Assembly (NCBI RefSeq): GCF_016808335.1
Contig: NC_053137.1
Location: 3,556,955 to 3,620,954 of the forward strand
Direction: 5' to 3'
Length of the DNA: 64,000 bases
From: Panicum virgatum
Lineage: Eukaryota; Streptophyta; Magnoliopsida; Poales; Poaceae
Part shown: positions 1 to 10,244 of the stretch, in pieces
How positions within the stretch are numbered: the stretch's first letter is position 1
Layout: every line of letters starts with the position of its first letter
Made by a program: the position numbers and the translations under genes
Notes under the pieces: model-generated
What the model saw: the letters and a program-made list of their open reading frames with translations, nothing else
Told to the model about the DNA's origin: nothing
Databases searched by the model: none

Positions 1-3000
1 GGGAAGAAGAAGCAGGGGATATCCAAAAATGTTCTCATTGGAGTCCTTGTGGCTGCGGGAACATTGATGGTTGTGTTTTTGGTTGTATTGCTGTTCTGTT
101 TGGTGAAGAGGAGAAGCAGAGGAACAAGTGGAGCTAGGGGAGTGGAACCGAATGAGGAAGGTACTGGTACGCGCTCTGTGCGTAGGAGGGACAGCAGTGT
201 GAATCCGGTGGCGTCATCGCCATCAGCAGTGTCTCCAAGAGCCAATGGTGGGCCTAAGGATGTGTCTGGCATTCCCGGTGAGTTCAGCTATGAGGAATTG
301 GTCCATGCCACTGGGGGTTTCGGGGACGACAAGCTCATCAAGCACGGGCATTCAGGAGATATTTATCATGGTGTATTGGAGAATGGCTCCCATGTCATTG
401 TTAAGAAGGTCCGTTCAAATGGTGTCAACAAACATGCAGGTGAATTGGACTTCTATACGAGGTACTCCCATGACAGGATTGTTCCGTTACTTGGGTATTT
501 GAGCAAGGATGATGAGGAATTTCTGGCTTACAAGTATATGCCGAAGGGGGACTTGACCAGTGCATTACACAAGAATCCTGTAGACACTGCAGATGGCTTG
601 CCCTCGCTGGATTGGATAACTAGGCTGAAGATTGCAACTGGTGTGGCTGAGGCTATGTGCTTCCTTCATGATGAGTGTAGCCCGCCATTAGTTCACAGGT
701 ATGCCTTTCTACATGATCCAGGCATGTACTTGTTCCATTTGTTACTGTGATGATATGCTGTTATTGCTTGGTAAAGCTAGTATTCAAAAAATTATTCATC
801 CATATCCTTATTTTATTTTGTCCCAACACTTAGATCATAGTCTAGAACACCATGGAAGGAGTCGGTGCCTTCCTTTTCAGTTTACAGCAACTTATTGGCA
901 AATTGAGGTGACAGTTACATCAAAGACCACAAAAGGGGTAGGAACAGTAAAGAAGTATATAATCTTATGAGAATTTATGATTTTTAGTTTTATAATTGTT
1001 ATGGGGTCCCCTTTGCTGCTTTTATGATGGCACCAATGCATTTAACGTTATCGAGGCACTACTGCTCAAGAAAATGAATTTCTCTATCCATCAGTCTTTT
1101 GTTTATGAATCACTTGAGTGTGAAGAGAATCTCAGCCCAGTAGACTGAAAATGCTCTCTCTGTATATTGACTAGAAGCAACCCAGTGTAAAAAAAAATAC
1201 AGTTTGGTGTGATTAGTCATTTCCTTGTAATTCTTTTTGTTGGAAAAGAAGTATTGCTAGTATGCATGTCTATCTGAACTCATTATGCATTCTTCTGGAT
1301 TGGCATGCTGTTTACTTTTACTAAATTCTTGAACAAGTATTACCATCGCATTCAGTCTCTATCACAGAATTGCATTTGACAATTTACCTTCATGTTATGT
1401 TGATGTCATGTCATCAATCATTCAATGAATCTTTACTTAATGTACTTTGACATAACTAGAAGTAGTCATCTTCTGTTCCTCCTACCCTTTTTGTTTCATT
1501 AATTGTTTCAACTTCTATCACTTTGACTCTGCTATCCTCTCAGTAGGTGAGTTCAAGTTTTCTTAGCTTATACAATAATACCTCCAAAGTTATGCATGGT
1601 GCTCAATGCCTGGATTTTCCTTTATGTCACTGTTGACATTGATTTATTGACTGCCCATTTCTTCATTGCAATTGTAGAGATATCCAAGCAAGCAGTGTCC
1701 TTCTCGATGATAAATACGAAGTGCGACTTGGGAGTATGAGTGACATATGCGTTCAGCAAAGTGGGGGAAGCCAGAATGTCTTCTCTTGGATATTGAGATC
1801 GTCAAAGTAAGATTACTACCTGAACCGCCTTTCTTCCCTTTTCAGATAAGGCATACGATAGTGACATGCTCTTTAAATGGCTTTTTTTTTGGGGGGGGGG
1901 GGGGGTTGAGCTTGTTTTGAATTTTGTTGGTGTTAGGATGTAAGCAGTGTTGATTTGGTTACTGAATAAAATAAATGTACTCATAAAAGTCATGATAAAA
2001 TAACCATCACTTTATTCTTACATATAGATTAGTTTACTTAATTTGTCTTTTTAGGCACCGTTGTATGTAGTACCATGGTTGTGATGTTATCATCACTAGT
2101 TTAGTTAAATGATACAGCAACATGTTTACAGAGTATGAATTCTAGGGGCATCTAAGCATGCCTTTTTTTTCCAGTTAAGGAAACATCTATACTGATTTGG
2201 TGATATTGCACTGAGATTCAGATTATTTAGCAACGGTTTGCTGATTACAGATAACCTAAGGAATCTGTTTTGCGAGCATGTATTGGTTTCTTGCTGGTGG
2301 CTGGTAGTTGGTAGTTCACTGTCTTGTGCTTCTTTGTTCAGCAAACTCCAACCTTGTGTGCCTGAAACCATTTGTGTTTTCCTCTGAAGTTGGTAACTGA
2401 CGTTGGTATCTGACGCTTTCTTGTGGCAGGTCTCTCGACAAGCACACATCAGGTGCGTAAATCTTCCACATATGCTGCTACTTTTTCTATAATTCACGTT
2501 CATCTGAACGAACAAAGTCCTTTATTTAGAAAAATGCAATGTCCACGGATTAATTCTAGAACAACTTGGGCATGACAGGTCCACCGGCCACTTGTTCCTA
2601 CGACGTGCTCTGCTTCGGCAAGGTGCTGCTGGAGCTGGTGACCGGCAACTTCGGCATCAGCGGGCCGAACGCCGCCGCCTCCGAGGAGTGGCTGGCGAAC
2701 ACGCTGGGCCAGATCAACGGCGGCGACAAGGCGAGCATCACGAGCATCATCGACCCGCTGCTGGTCGTGGACGAGGACCACCAGGAGGAGGTGTGGGCGG
2801 TGGCGGTCATCGCCAAGACCTGCCTGAGCGCCAAGCCCTCGCGGCGGCCGTCGGCGCGGCACGTGCTGCGCGCCCTGGAGAGCCCGCTGCGGGTGGTCCG
2901 GCAGGGCTCCTCCCGGTGCAACTCGGCGCGGCTGCGGAGCTCGTCGTCGCGGAGCTCGTGGCAGTCCGTGTTCCAGGGGAACAACCACCACCACCGGGCG

Positions 3001-3156
3001 TATAGCCTGGACCGGCGGCACTCGGTGCGGTCGCACGGGAGCGGGGGCGGAGGGGAGGGGTCTTTCTCCTTCTCGTTCAAGAGGGCCGCCGTGGCGGCGC
3101 CGGAGGTCGCGCCGGAGCTGGCGGCGGCGCTCGACGAGGACGCCGTCCTCGTGTAG
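1..3156 (+). CDS. LRR receptor-like kinase (pseudokinase), 3' part; At2g16250-like
   Basis: Membrane receptor kinase homologue whose ectodomain exons lie left of the window. Predicted coding parts are <1-698, 1678-1806, 2430-2452 and 2579-3156; all junctions are GT-AG and keep frame, and the stop is TAG 3154-3156. Visible features: a transmembrane segment (about nt 25-105) followed by KRR, a Ser-rich juxtamembrane stretch, a kinase domain starting at FSYEELVHATGGF, and a Ser/His-rich tail. The ATP-site lysine (VIVKK) is kept. The Gly-rich loop is degenerate, the catalytic loop reads HRDIQASSV (Q and S replace K and N of HRDLKxxN), and the DFG position reads LGS, so catalysis is doubtful. Atypical kinases of this kind usually signal by partnering active kinases. 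The family name rests on recall of the Arabidopsis protein. Exon 3 is only 23 nt. Intron 1 (699-1677) and intron 3 show no other gene. Confidence 0.85.
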
Positions 3157-3428
3157 CGTTAGTGCGTAGGGTGGGCGCCCCATTTCTTGGTTCCATTTTA
3201 CCGTCAGGCATTCCTGATTCTTTTTTTTCTCTCACGTGATATCGTCACATTGCCTTTGTGTATAATTTGTTGTTGTCTGATGCGTTCATCTGGTGTTCCA
3301 ACATGACCAAAAAAAAATTGTGCATAGAGAGCATGTTTCAAATATTTTTGGGTGAATTTTGAACTTGTTTTGAGGATGTGTTTCTCCTCTTTCTAGCGTG
3401 CATTTGGCAGTTGAAAACGAAATTAGGA
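3157..3428. other. 3' flank of the receptor kinase gene
   Basis: Presumed 3' UTR and short spacer between the receptor-kinase stop codon and the target duplication of the Mutator-like element. T-rich, with no reading frame or repeat that I recognise. Confidence 0.5.
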
Positions 3429-3437
3429 TATGCAAAA

Positions 3438-3802
3438 ACGAAAAAGTCCTTCTGACCTCCCTCAAGTAATGTCATAGTTGGATTTTACCTCCTTCAACTA
3501 GAAAACCGGATGTTTCTGCTTCTCAAATTATTGAAACCGACTGATTTACCTCCCTTGGCGGTTTTCAAAATGGTTTAGGCTGACGTGGCGTCGTGTCAGC
3601 TAGCGCCACATCAGCTATGAAGGAGGTAACTCAACTTCCACGATAAATCAAGAAGGTTCCTTAGGCTTTATAAAAAGTTGTAGAAATATTTTTTAAAAAA
3701 ATTCAAATATTCTTTCTTGAATAAATGTACATTTAAAATACTAAAATGTTATTTAATATTATAAAAATTATAGAAAAATTGTTTTAAGTAAAAAGGTCAT
3801 AG
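3438..3802 (+). repeat. MULE left terminal inverted repeat
   Basis: Pairs with the reverse complement of 7303-7665. Shared blocks include gacctccctcaa near the tip, the aaccgg / tttcaatagtt region, the tgacgtggcg motif and a long AT-rich inner part ending gttttaagtaaaa. The pair has diverged by substitutions and small indels, so the insertion is not recent. Confidence 0.8.
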
Positions 3803-4107
3803 ATATTCCTTTCTTCATTCCATGTAAAAAAATGGTCATAGATATTCCTTTTTTTCACTCCATGTACATCAGTAATATGAACTACTATTCACATAAGTCG
3901 CGGATTTGTATTGGGAACCCTAGAAAAACTTGTATTCCTTTCTTCCTTCCCTGTACATAGAGCAGAGCAGAGCAATGCTGGGATACACGATTCCGGTGGT
4001 GGCGGCTCTCACCAGCACCTGCGTGGTTGACTGGTTGTGCTCGGGCATGCCTGGCCAGCGTGCATTTACAGAGGTGTGGCGTGGCTAGGGCCCGGGGTCT
4101 GCTCAGG

Positions 4108-7107
4108 TGTGACACCCCGAAAAATCTACTAAATTAAAACACGCGCTAAAAATAATTTTTAAAATTTTTTCATCGTTGAGCTCGATCATCCCTAAACCCC
4201 TAATTCCTTCCCAGAAATTTTCGCCGTCCCGATACCCGATTTCAATCATTGTCCCATCTTTTTCTTTTTCTCGTTCCGCGCAACGCGCTGTGTGTCGCCC
4301 GACCGCCGCGCGTGCCCGACCGGCCCCGCAGTCGCCGCCGAGAAATCCGCCGCGCCCCTCTCTCTTTTTGTTTCCTTCTCCTTTTCCATTTTCTTTTCTT
4401 TTCTTCTTTTCTTTTCTCTCTCCTTCTCCTCTCTCCTTCCTTCTCCTCTGCTCCCTGCCCACGCACGCCCGACCCCCCGCTCCCTGTCCACGCTGTGCGC
4501 ACCTCGCCCCCACGTGAACCACGCGCCGCGCCGCCCGTCCTCAAGCACCACGCCGCTCGCGCCTGCCCGAGCTGTCCCATCGCCTGTGCTCGCCGCGCTG
4601 CCCGCCGTCGAAGCACAGCGCCGCCGCGCCGCCCGCCGAGCCGCACTGCTCGCACAGCGCCCCGCCTCGCCGCTCGAGTCCGCACTGCTCGACGCCGAGC
4701 TCCGCAACTGGCCCCTCCACGTGCCCTATGCCCGAGCCTTCGCGTCGCCGCCGACGCTCGCAAGCGGCCAAACGCCACTAATGGCGCCCCGCGAAGCTCG
4801 CCGGCCGACACCAACGCGCTCCGACCTCCCCACCGACCTCCCTCGACCCCCTCGTGCTCTTTCCCCTAGCCCCGGCTGCCGCCGCACCTCGCTGTGCCGC
4901 CGCCATGGCCGCCGCCTGGCCGTCATGGCCGTCGCGCCCTCCCTGCGGGCCCCCTCCTCAGAAATTGAGGAGGGGAATCGATTCCCCGGGCGCCCCTCCT
5001 CCTTTCCCCCTCCTTCCCGGCCGCCGCCCCAAGGCCGCCGGCGCCCCCTGCCCCTCCTCTGTTCCTGGCAATGGGAGGAAGAAGATGAGTGGTAATTTTT
5101 CCCAAAACCCCCTCCCCTCTCTACTATTTGTTTAAGAGCCCTCCCACTCTTTAGCCTTTTTGTAAAATAAACCCTCCCTTTTATTATATTCCAAAACAAA
5201 CCCTTCCACCATATAAACTTAATTCTAAATAAACCCATGACCTTTTTTGGAATAGCCCGGATATTTTCTAAAATACCAATCAAGCCCTTGCCACACCAAA
5301 AATATTTGCAAATAGGCCCCTGAATCCTTATTTATCCTCAGAACCCCTCTTTAACTCGTCATTTCATGCGCCAAAAATCCTCCGATCGACCTGAAACTTT
5401 ACCACACCATTTCTAATATAATTTTGGCCATGCCATTACAAAACCGTCCAAAAATATTACTCCTACCTCCATATCTTAATTATTTCCGATTCGAGCTCAG
5501 CGATAAAACCTTTATTTCTTGTTCTTAATTGTGCGCTTGCTTGTGTGTGTCGTAGATCATGGTGTGAATGAGGGAGAACCCGTCGACGAGCAGTACTGCG
5601 AGCAAGTGAACGAGGACCAGTTCCGCGACCCCGAACCCGAAGGACAGTACCTCGATCAGGAATTCCCGGAAGGCTTTGAGAACGGCAAGTTCAATCTCAT
5701 CCTTTGATGCATGTTTTGTCCCAGTTTTATAAACACAATCTATTGGCCTGTTTTACAAAACTGCATATGCTTTGACTGCTGAAAATATGGTTGGATAGCC
5801 ACCCCTTGATTTGCTATAACTATTTCTTGACCACCTAGATTAATGTCTGAATGTGATTTGTTTGGACGTTAATCGCTGCTAGAACACTTAGGACCTTAAA
5901 CACGATACAACTTGTTTTATAAAAGGAAAATGTGTGGGTGTGTGGGAAGAGAAAATGTGGAATTTTCGAAAGATGAGTTTAGACGGGATGGATGGCACTT
6001 CTGTGTGAATTGTCAAATGGTGTGCTCGTACCTGTGTGGTTGAGCAAGGAAGGGAGATATCCATCTTGTCACAATTAAGGACCTAGTTGGTGTGTCATCT
6101 TGCCTAACTCCACTATCGTGCAAACCACTCGACCATTGTATGGGCAACGACTTAGCATAAACCACACTAGTTAGTCTTATAGCCATCAGGAGAGCTGAGA
6201 GCAACGGGTGACCAAGGAGAAGGGATAAGCTCTGTGTGACTTATGCCCCGGTTAAACCTCGATGATAGGTCAATGGCCCCTTGGTGGATCCCGTGGTGGC
6301 TAGTCAGGTCTAACTAAGGTGGGTAATGGCTTTGTTGGGATCTGCACCGACACTAAGGTGATCGTGCTGTGGTACCCCGCTTGTGGGTAAAGTTGCACAC
6401 CTCTGCAGAGTATAAAATCTATTTGAATAGCCGTACCCACGGTACTGGGTGAGTTACGGTTTAGTCACACAACTAGTGTTTCTTTTGGGAATGGATGGGT
6501 TGGCGTGAGTTGTTTTGGAAAAGCGTCCTGCAGTTGTGCCGTGTGCTACGACGGATGAGGAGCCCGGTAGCAATTTGAAACTTGAATCCTGTGTGGATCA
6601 ACCCTACGCATTACTCAGTGCAAGATAATGGCTTCTGAAAACCCCTTTCTTTCAAATGAACCCATGCATAAAAATTACATTTCCGCAAATTAAACCCTAG
6701 CCTTATCCTTGGTTTACCCTGTGCATTATATTTTCTTTATACCCCCTCCGTGGGTGTGGTTGGACTTGCTGAGTACATTTGTACTCACCCCATTCTTAAT
6801 TTTTACAGAGGAAGATCCAGACTTCGTTCCCGAAGACGTTGAGTAGGGTTTCCGTCCCGCACCCAACCTTGCCTGTGGATAAGGTCACCCGCAGGAAGCT
6901 CCGTATGGCGCAAGACTCTGATGACCTCTTCGTAGTTAATGTCGTTGTGTGGGTTTTAGTTGTTATCCTCGCCATAGTGGCGCTTCACTGTTCATTACCG
7001 CGTAGAGTTGTACGGTGATGTACAATCTGATGTAATAAATGTGTTATCAGCCTCATGGGACTAATATTGTATCACATTTAAGTCTTCTCTTATGAGGGGA
7101 CGCTTCA
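4108..7107 (+). mobile_element. Solo LTR, Tekay-like Ty3/gypsy
   Basis: A 3.0-kb block starts tgtgacaccccg and ends gggacgcttca (TG...CA) inside the MULE. It is flanked by 5-bp near-repeats tcagg (4103-4107) and gcagg (7108-7112). There is no primer site, gag or pol, so this is a solo LTR left by LTR-LTR recombination. A pyrimidine/GC-rich leader (4250-5090) is followed by AT-rich sequence. Blocks near 5556-5690, 6390-6460 and 6780-6846 are related to blocks at 44804-44880, 45500-45560 and 45830-45906 in a second LTR, which supports one family. The start motif and ~3-kb LTR fit Tekay-type chromoviruses; the family name is inferred. Confidence 0.75.
5556..6846 (+). other. Two-exon acidic reading frame inside the solo LTR
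   Basis: Exon A (5556-5684) follows a TAG acceptor and encodes an acidic stretch rich in E, D, Q and P. It could be joined to exon B (6809-6846, after TTTTACAG), which encodes EEDPDFVPEDVE and then stops with TAG. The junction is phase 1; the donor here would be a GC-type gcaagt. The second LTR has the same arrangement (44804-44875 joined to 45860-45906) with a canonical GTAAG donor, the same phases and an acidic end with a stop. The first coding exon was not identified. Function unknown. Confidence 0.45.
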
Positions 7108-7302
7108 GCAGGCGGCATGGGCGACTGAGACTCGACAACCATGGCACGGAAACGGTGAGGAGAAGGGCGCTGGACCTCGCCAGTGCAAAGATTTGTGGAT
7201 ATAGAATTCATGGATGATGGATGGCTGTCAAACCAGCCTTAGATTATTTTGCCATGAATTGGATTTAATTAATCATCTTCTAAATTTCCATGACAATTCA
7301 TA

Positions 7303-7665
7303 TTTTTTTTACTTAAAACAAACTTTCTATGATTTTATGATATTAAATAATATTTTAATATTTTGAAATGTACATTCATTCTAGAATTTTTTTGGATTTT
7401 TAAAAAAGTATTTCTACAATTTTTTTATAAAGTCTAAGGGAATGAACTATCGTGAAAGTTCAATTTACCTCCTTTATAACTGACGTGGCGCCACGTAGGA
7501 TAGCTGACATGGGGCCACATTAGCCAAAATTGCTTTGAAAACCGTCTAGAGAGGTAAATCAGCCGGTTTCAATAGTTCGAGGAGCATAAACATGAGGTTT
7601 TCTAGTGGAATGAGGTAAATCGAACTGTGGCAAAAATTGAGGGAGGTTGGAGGATTTTTTTTTCC
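7303..7665 (-). repeat. MULE right terminal inverted repeat
   Basis: Inverted partner of 3438-3802. Its outer tip abuts the right target duplication (7666-7674) and it forms part of the region immediately upstream of RPL5, so it may supply promoter or 5' flanking sequence to that gene. Confidence 0.8.
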
Positions 7666-7859
7666 TATGCAAAATGGGCTGCCGCGGTGCCCAGTCCGGC
7701 CTGGTCCAACCCAAATCAATGAACGATTTCCCAACACAAATGGGCCGTCGCACGCAGATGGCGGCCCACAATAGCCCAAACTTGGCTCGTCGAGGCCCCC
7801 AAGAGGTCTGCTGCTCCACTGAAACAACCGAAGGGGGAAGAAGAAGAAACGGTGGCGGC

Positions 7860-10244
7860 ATGGCGGCGCGACTCCTGCGCGATGTGGCATCCGCTGCGGC
7901 CCGGTCGGCGCGCGGCCACCGCATCCCCGACCCCTCCGGCTCCTTTGCCGGTCCTGGAAGCCGAGGCACCGCTCCCGCCGCTCAGGTCTGTCCGCTCCCC
8001 CCGTCCAACCCCCTGCTCAGCTTCCTGCGCTAACCCTAGCTCCGTGCACGCCATGCCCCGTTGCTTCCCGGCGGTGATTGGGGAGAAATTTGGTGGGTGG
8101 GAGGCCAGGATCTCTTCGGCGCTCGCATAGTTCACTCGCGCGAGCGGGTTTGGGGGGGGGGATCTGTTTTCATTTGCTTCCCGGTCATCGAGTTAGGCAA
8201 GGGCATTTCGAAATGTGCCGTGCGTGCTACTTGACAGGTTCTCGCTGTCATTGCGGTAGCTTGAATTCCCCTTCCTACAGTTGTGCCGCTCAAATGTTTC
8301 TTTTTCTCTCCTCCACATCGGTCTATGAACACAACCAGAGAAATGTATTGAACCCTCACAGCAGAGGGGTCAATATTTTATTTTCATTGGTCAATTGAAC
8401 GCACTGATTGACTGATTTCTATTTTCCCTCACTACTGTAAATCATCAAGACAAAGATTATGAATTTGATTTTCATTGGTCATAGGCACCAACTTCAGCTT
8501 GTGAAACTGTCCGTCTCCGTGCCTAAAAGTTAAACCATTAAGTCTCCATGCCAGCATTTCCTTCAGCATTAGCAAAGTGACCTGAAACCTGTGATGGAAT
8601 TTTACCGAGGACCGATCGACCAGCTTCTCCATGGTAGAATTTCTTCAAACATTTGACAAGGGCAACTGCATCTGCATGTTGGAACTTTGCCAATAATATT
8701 GATACTCTCACAATATTTTTTTTAACTCTAGATGAGCATGAGAACCATTGCAAGCAAGGAACTGAACCACCTTATGGCCTTGGTTGAAAAATAGGGTACA
8801 GAACAAAGTTATGGTGTCGTTTGCATCGTTGCAAGTCTTAAGGCTCAATGCATCACAGAAACATGATCCCTGAATATATGCTCTATTTGTTTTATTCCAC
8901 AATCTCGATCGCATTTTTTCTCCCTTTCAACTCAAGGCAATGAAAGTTTCATTATGAAGTTTCTCACTATGTAACAAAAAAAATGTAGTTTAACACTGAT
9001 GTTTATGTTAGCTGATTGGCTTGATGGGTGCTTTACCTTGCTATAGTGTGGGACCCAGGAGAATTAATTCTTGTCCAAATCCTTTCATGTGGCTTTCAAA
9101 AAATAATTTTATCGCTCACATTTTTTGATGATTGCTATTACTGCTTAAACAAACCTATCTTGATCAAATCAGACAGCCTACGTTTCCAACAAGGCAACAA
9201 CTCAGAACTATATTCAGTTTTGTGTGTTGCTGGTTGAATGAAGAACACAAGTGGTCTCACAAGTGTGCCAATTAAAAAAGCAGTCATCTTACATTTTGAA
9301 ATATCAATAATGATAAAACTATGACTGCCACTGCACGCTTTTGGGATATATGCCCCCCTTGGTGGTCACAGCCCAATGACATAGACAACTTTTCCTTGAC
9401 AAACAAATTAAGTTAAGATTTGTCCTTGCTCCATCTCCTTTTTCTGTTTCGTTTTGGTTCTATCACCCTACATGTAATTCAACATTTTTTTAATTTTATT
9501 TTATGCATCTATAAGAAGGCAATGTTTTCACTGAGCTAATTACAAATTTCCACACAGGGCCTTCGTCATTATGCAGCACCATCCAGTGAAGCAGTGGGGA
9601 ACCTAGAGATGAGCTTGGAATTGGATGCACCCAAGCCAAAGCGTAATCGATCAGGTATCTCAAAGAAAAGCGGAACAGCCATGATGCTCCCACTCCATTT
9701 CCATTACGAAGATGTACTACGTCAGGATCTGTTGCTGAAACAGAACCATGCCAATATCATGCAAGTTCCTGGATTGTATGAAATCAGAATAGCACCAAAA
9801 GCAGGTTCTGATTTGAGGGTTCCAATAGGAAAATTGGCTATGGAGATTTTGAGTGGCCAGAGATTCAAGGAGGTACAAAGTGACCCTTTTGCTAAAGCAA
9901 GAAAGTCTGCTCGAACCAATCCATTCATTGGGGCTGGCAAAGACAGTGGCAATGCCTTTGCACGACAGAGTGTTCTCCGAGGGCATGCAATGTACAATTT
10001 CTTGGTCAGAATGTTGACAGTGATGTCCATGTTAGATTCTCGGGCCGAAATTCGGGGAAACACCATAAAGTTCTTCATGGAGACGGAGTTCTGTGAGTTC
10101 TCCCCGGAACTGGAAGACCACTTTGAGATCTTTGAGCATATCCGAGGGTTCAACGTGACTATCGCCACTTCAGCCGACACAAAAGATGAGACCTCGCTAC
10201 TGTGGAGTGGCTTCATGCTAAACGATGAGGGGGAAACCAAGTAA
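7860..10244 (+). CDS. RPL5: Nuclear-encoded mitochondrial ribosomal protein uL5m (RPL5)
   Basis: Component of the large subunit of the mitochondrial ribosome. Exons 7860-7985 and 9558-10244 (phase 0, GT-AG) give 270 residues. Exon 1 encodes a 42-residue Arg/Ala-rich leader ([19 protein letters not shown]...) typical of a mitochondrial targeting peptide. Exon 2 matches plant mitochondrial rpl5 along its length: [12 protein letters not shown] near its start, then [42 protein letters not shown] and HIRGFNVTI near the end. In many plants rpl5 is still mitochondrial; transfer to the nucleus has been reported in grasses. Presequence exon plus intron plus intact organelle-type body is the expected structure of a functional transfer. 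The ATG at 7860 opens the leader. A MULE end lies about 190 bp upstream. Confidence 0.92.

Larger units (their letters stand above)
3438..7665. mobile_element. Mutator-like element (MULE), non-autonomous, split by a solo LTR
   Basis: Two long inverted ends (about 3438-3802 and 7303-7665, roughly 365 bp each) are flanked by a perfect 9-bp direct repeat, tatgcaaaa, at 3429-3437 and 7666-7674. Long terminal inverted repeats with a 9-bp target duplication are the hallmark of Mutator-like elements. Without the inserted LTR (4108-7107) the element is only about 1.2 kb and has no transposase, so it would need a MULE in trans. A 37-codon ORF (3975-4088) lies in the unique core and could be a captured gene piece; I do not recognise it. 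The right end sits about 190 bp upstream of the RPL5 start codon. Confidence 0.85.

Noticed and set aside
1883..1910. Poly-T/poly-G run as a functional element
   Set aside because: Simple homopolymer in an intron; likely slippage or a sequencing weak point.
4176..5283. Several long overlapping ORFs on both strands
   Set aside because: They lie in the C/T- and GC-rich leader of the solo LTR; stop codons are rare there by composition, frames overlap on both strands and no domain is visible.
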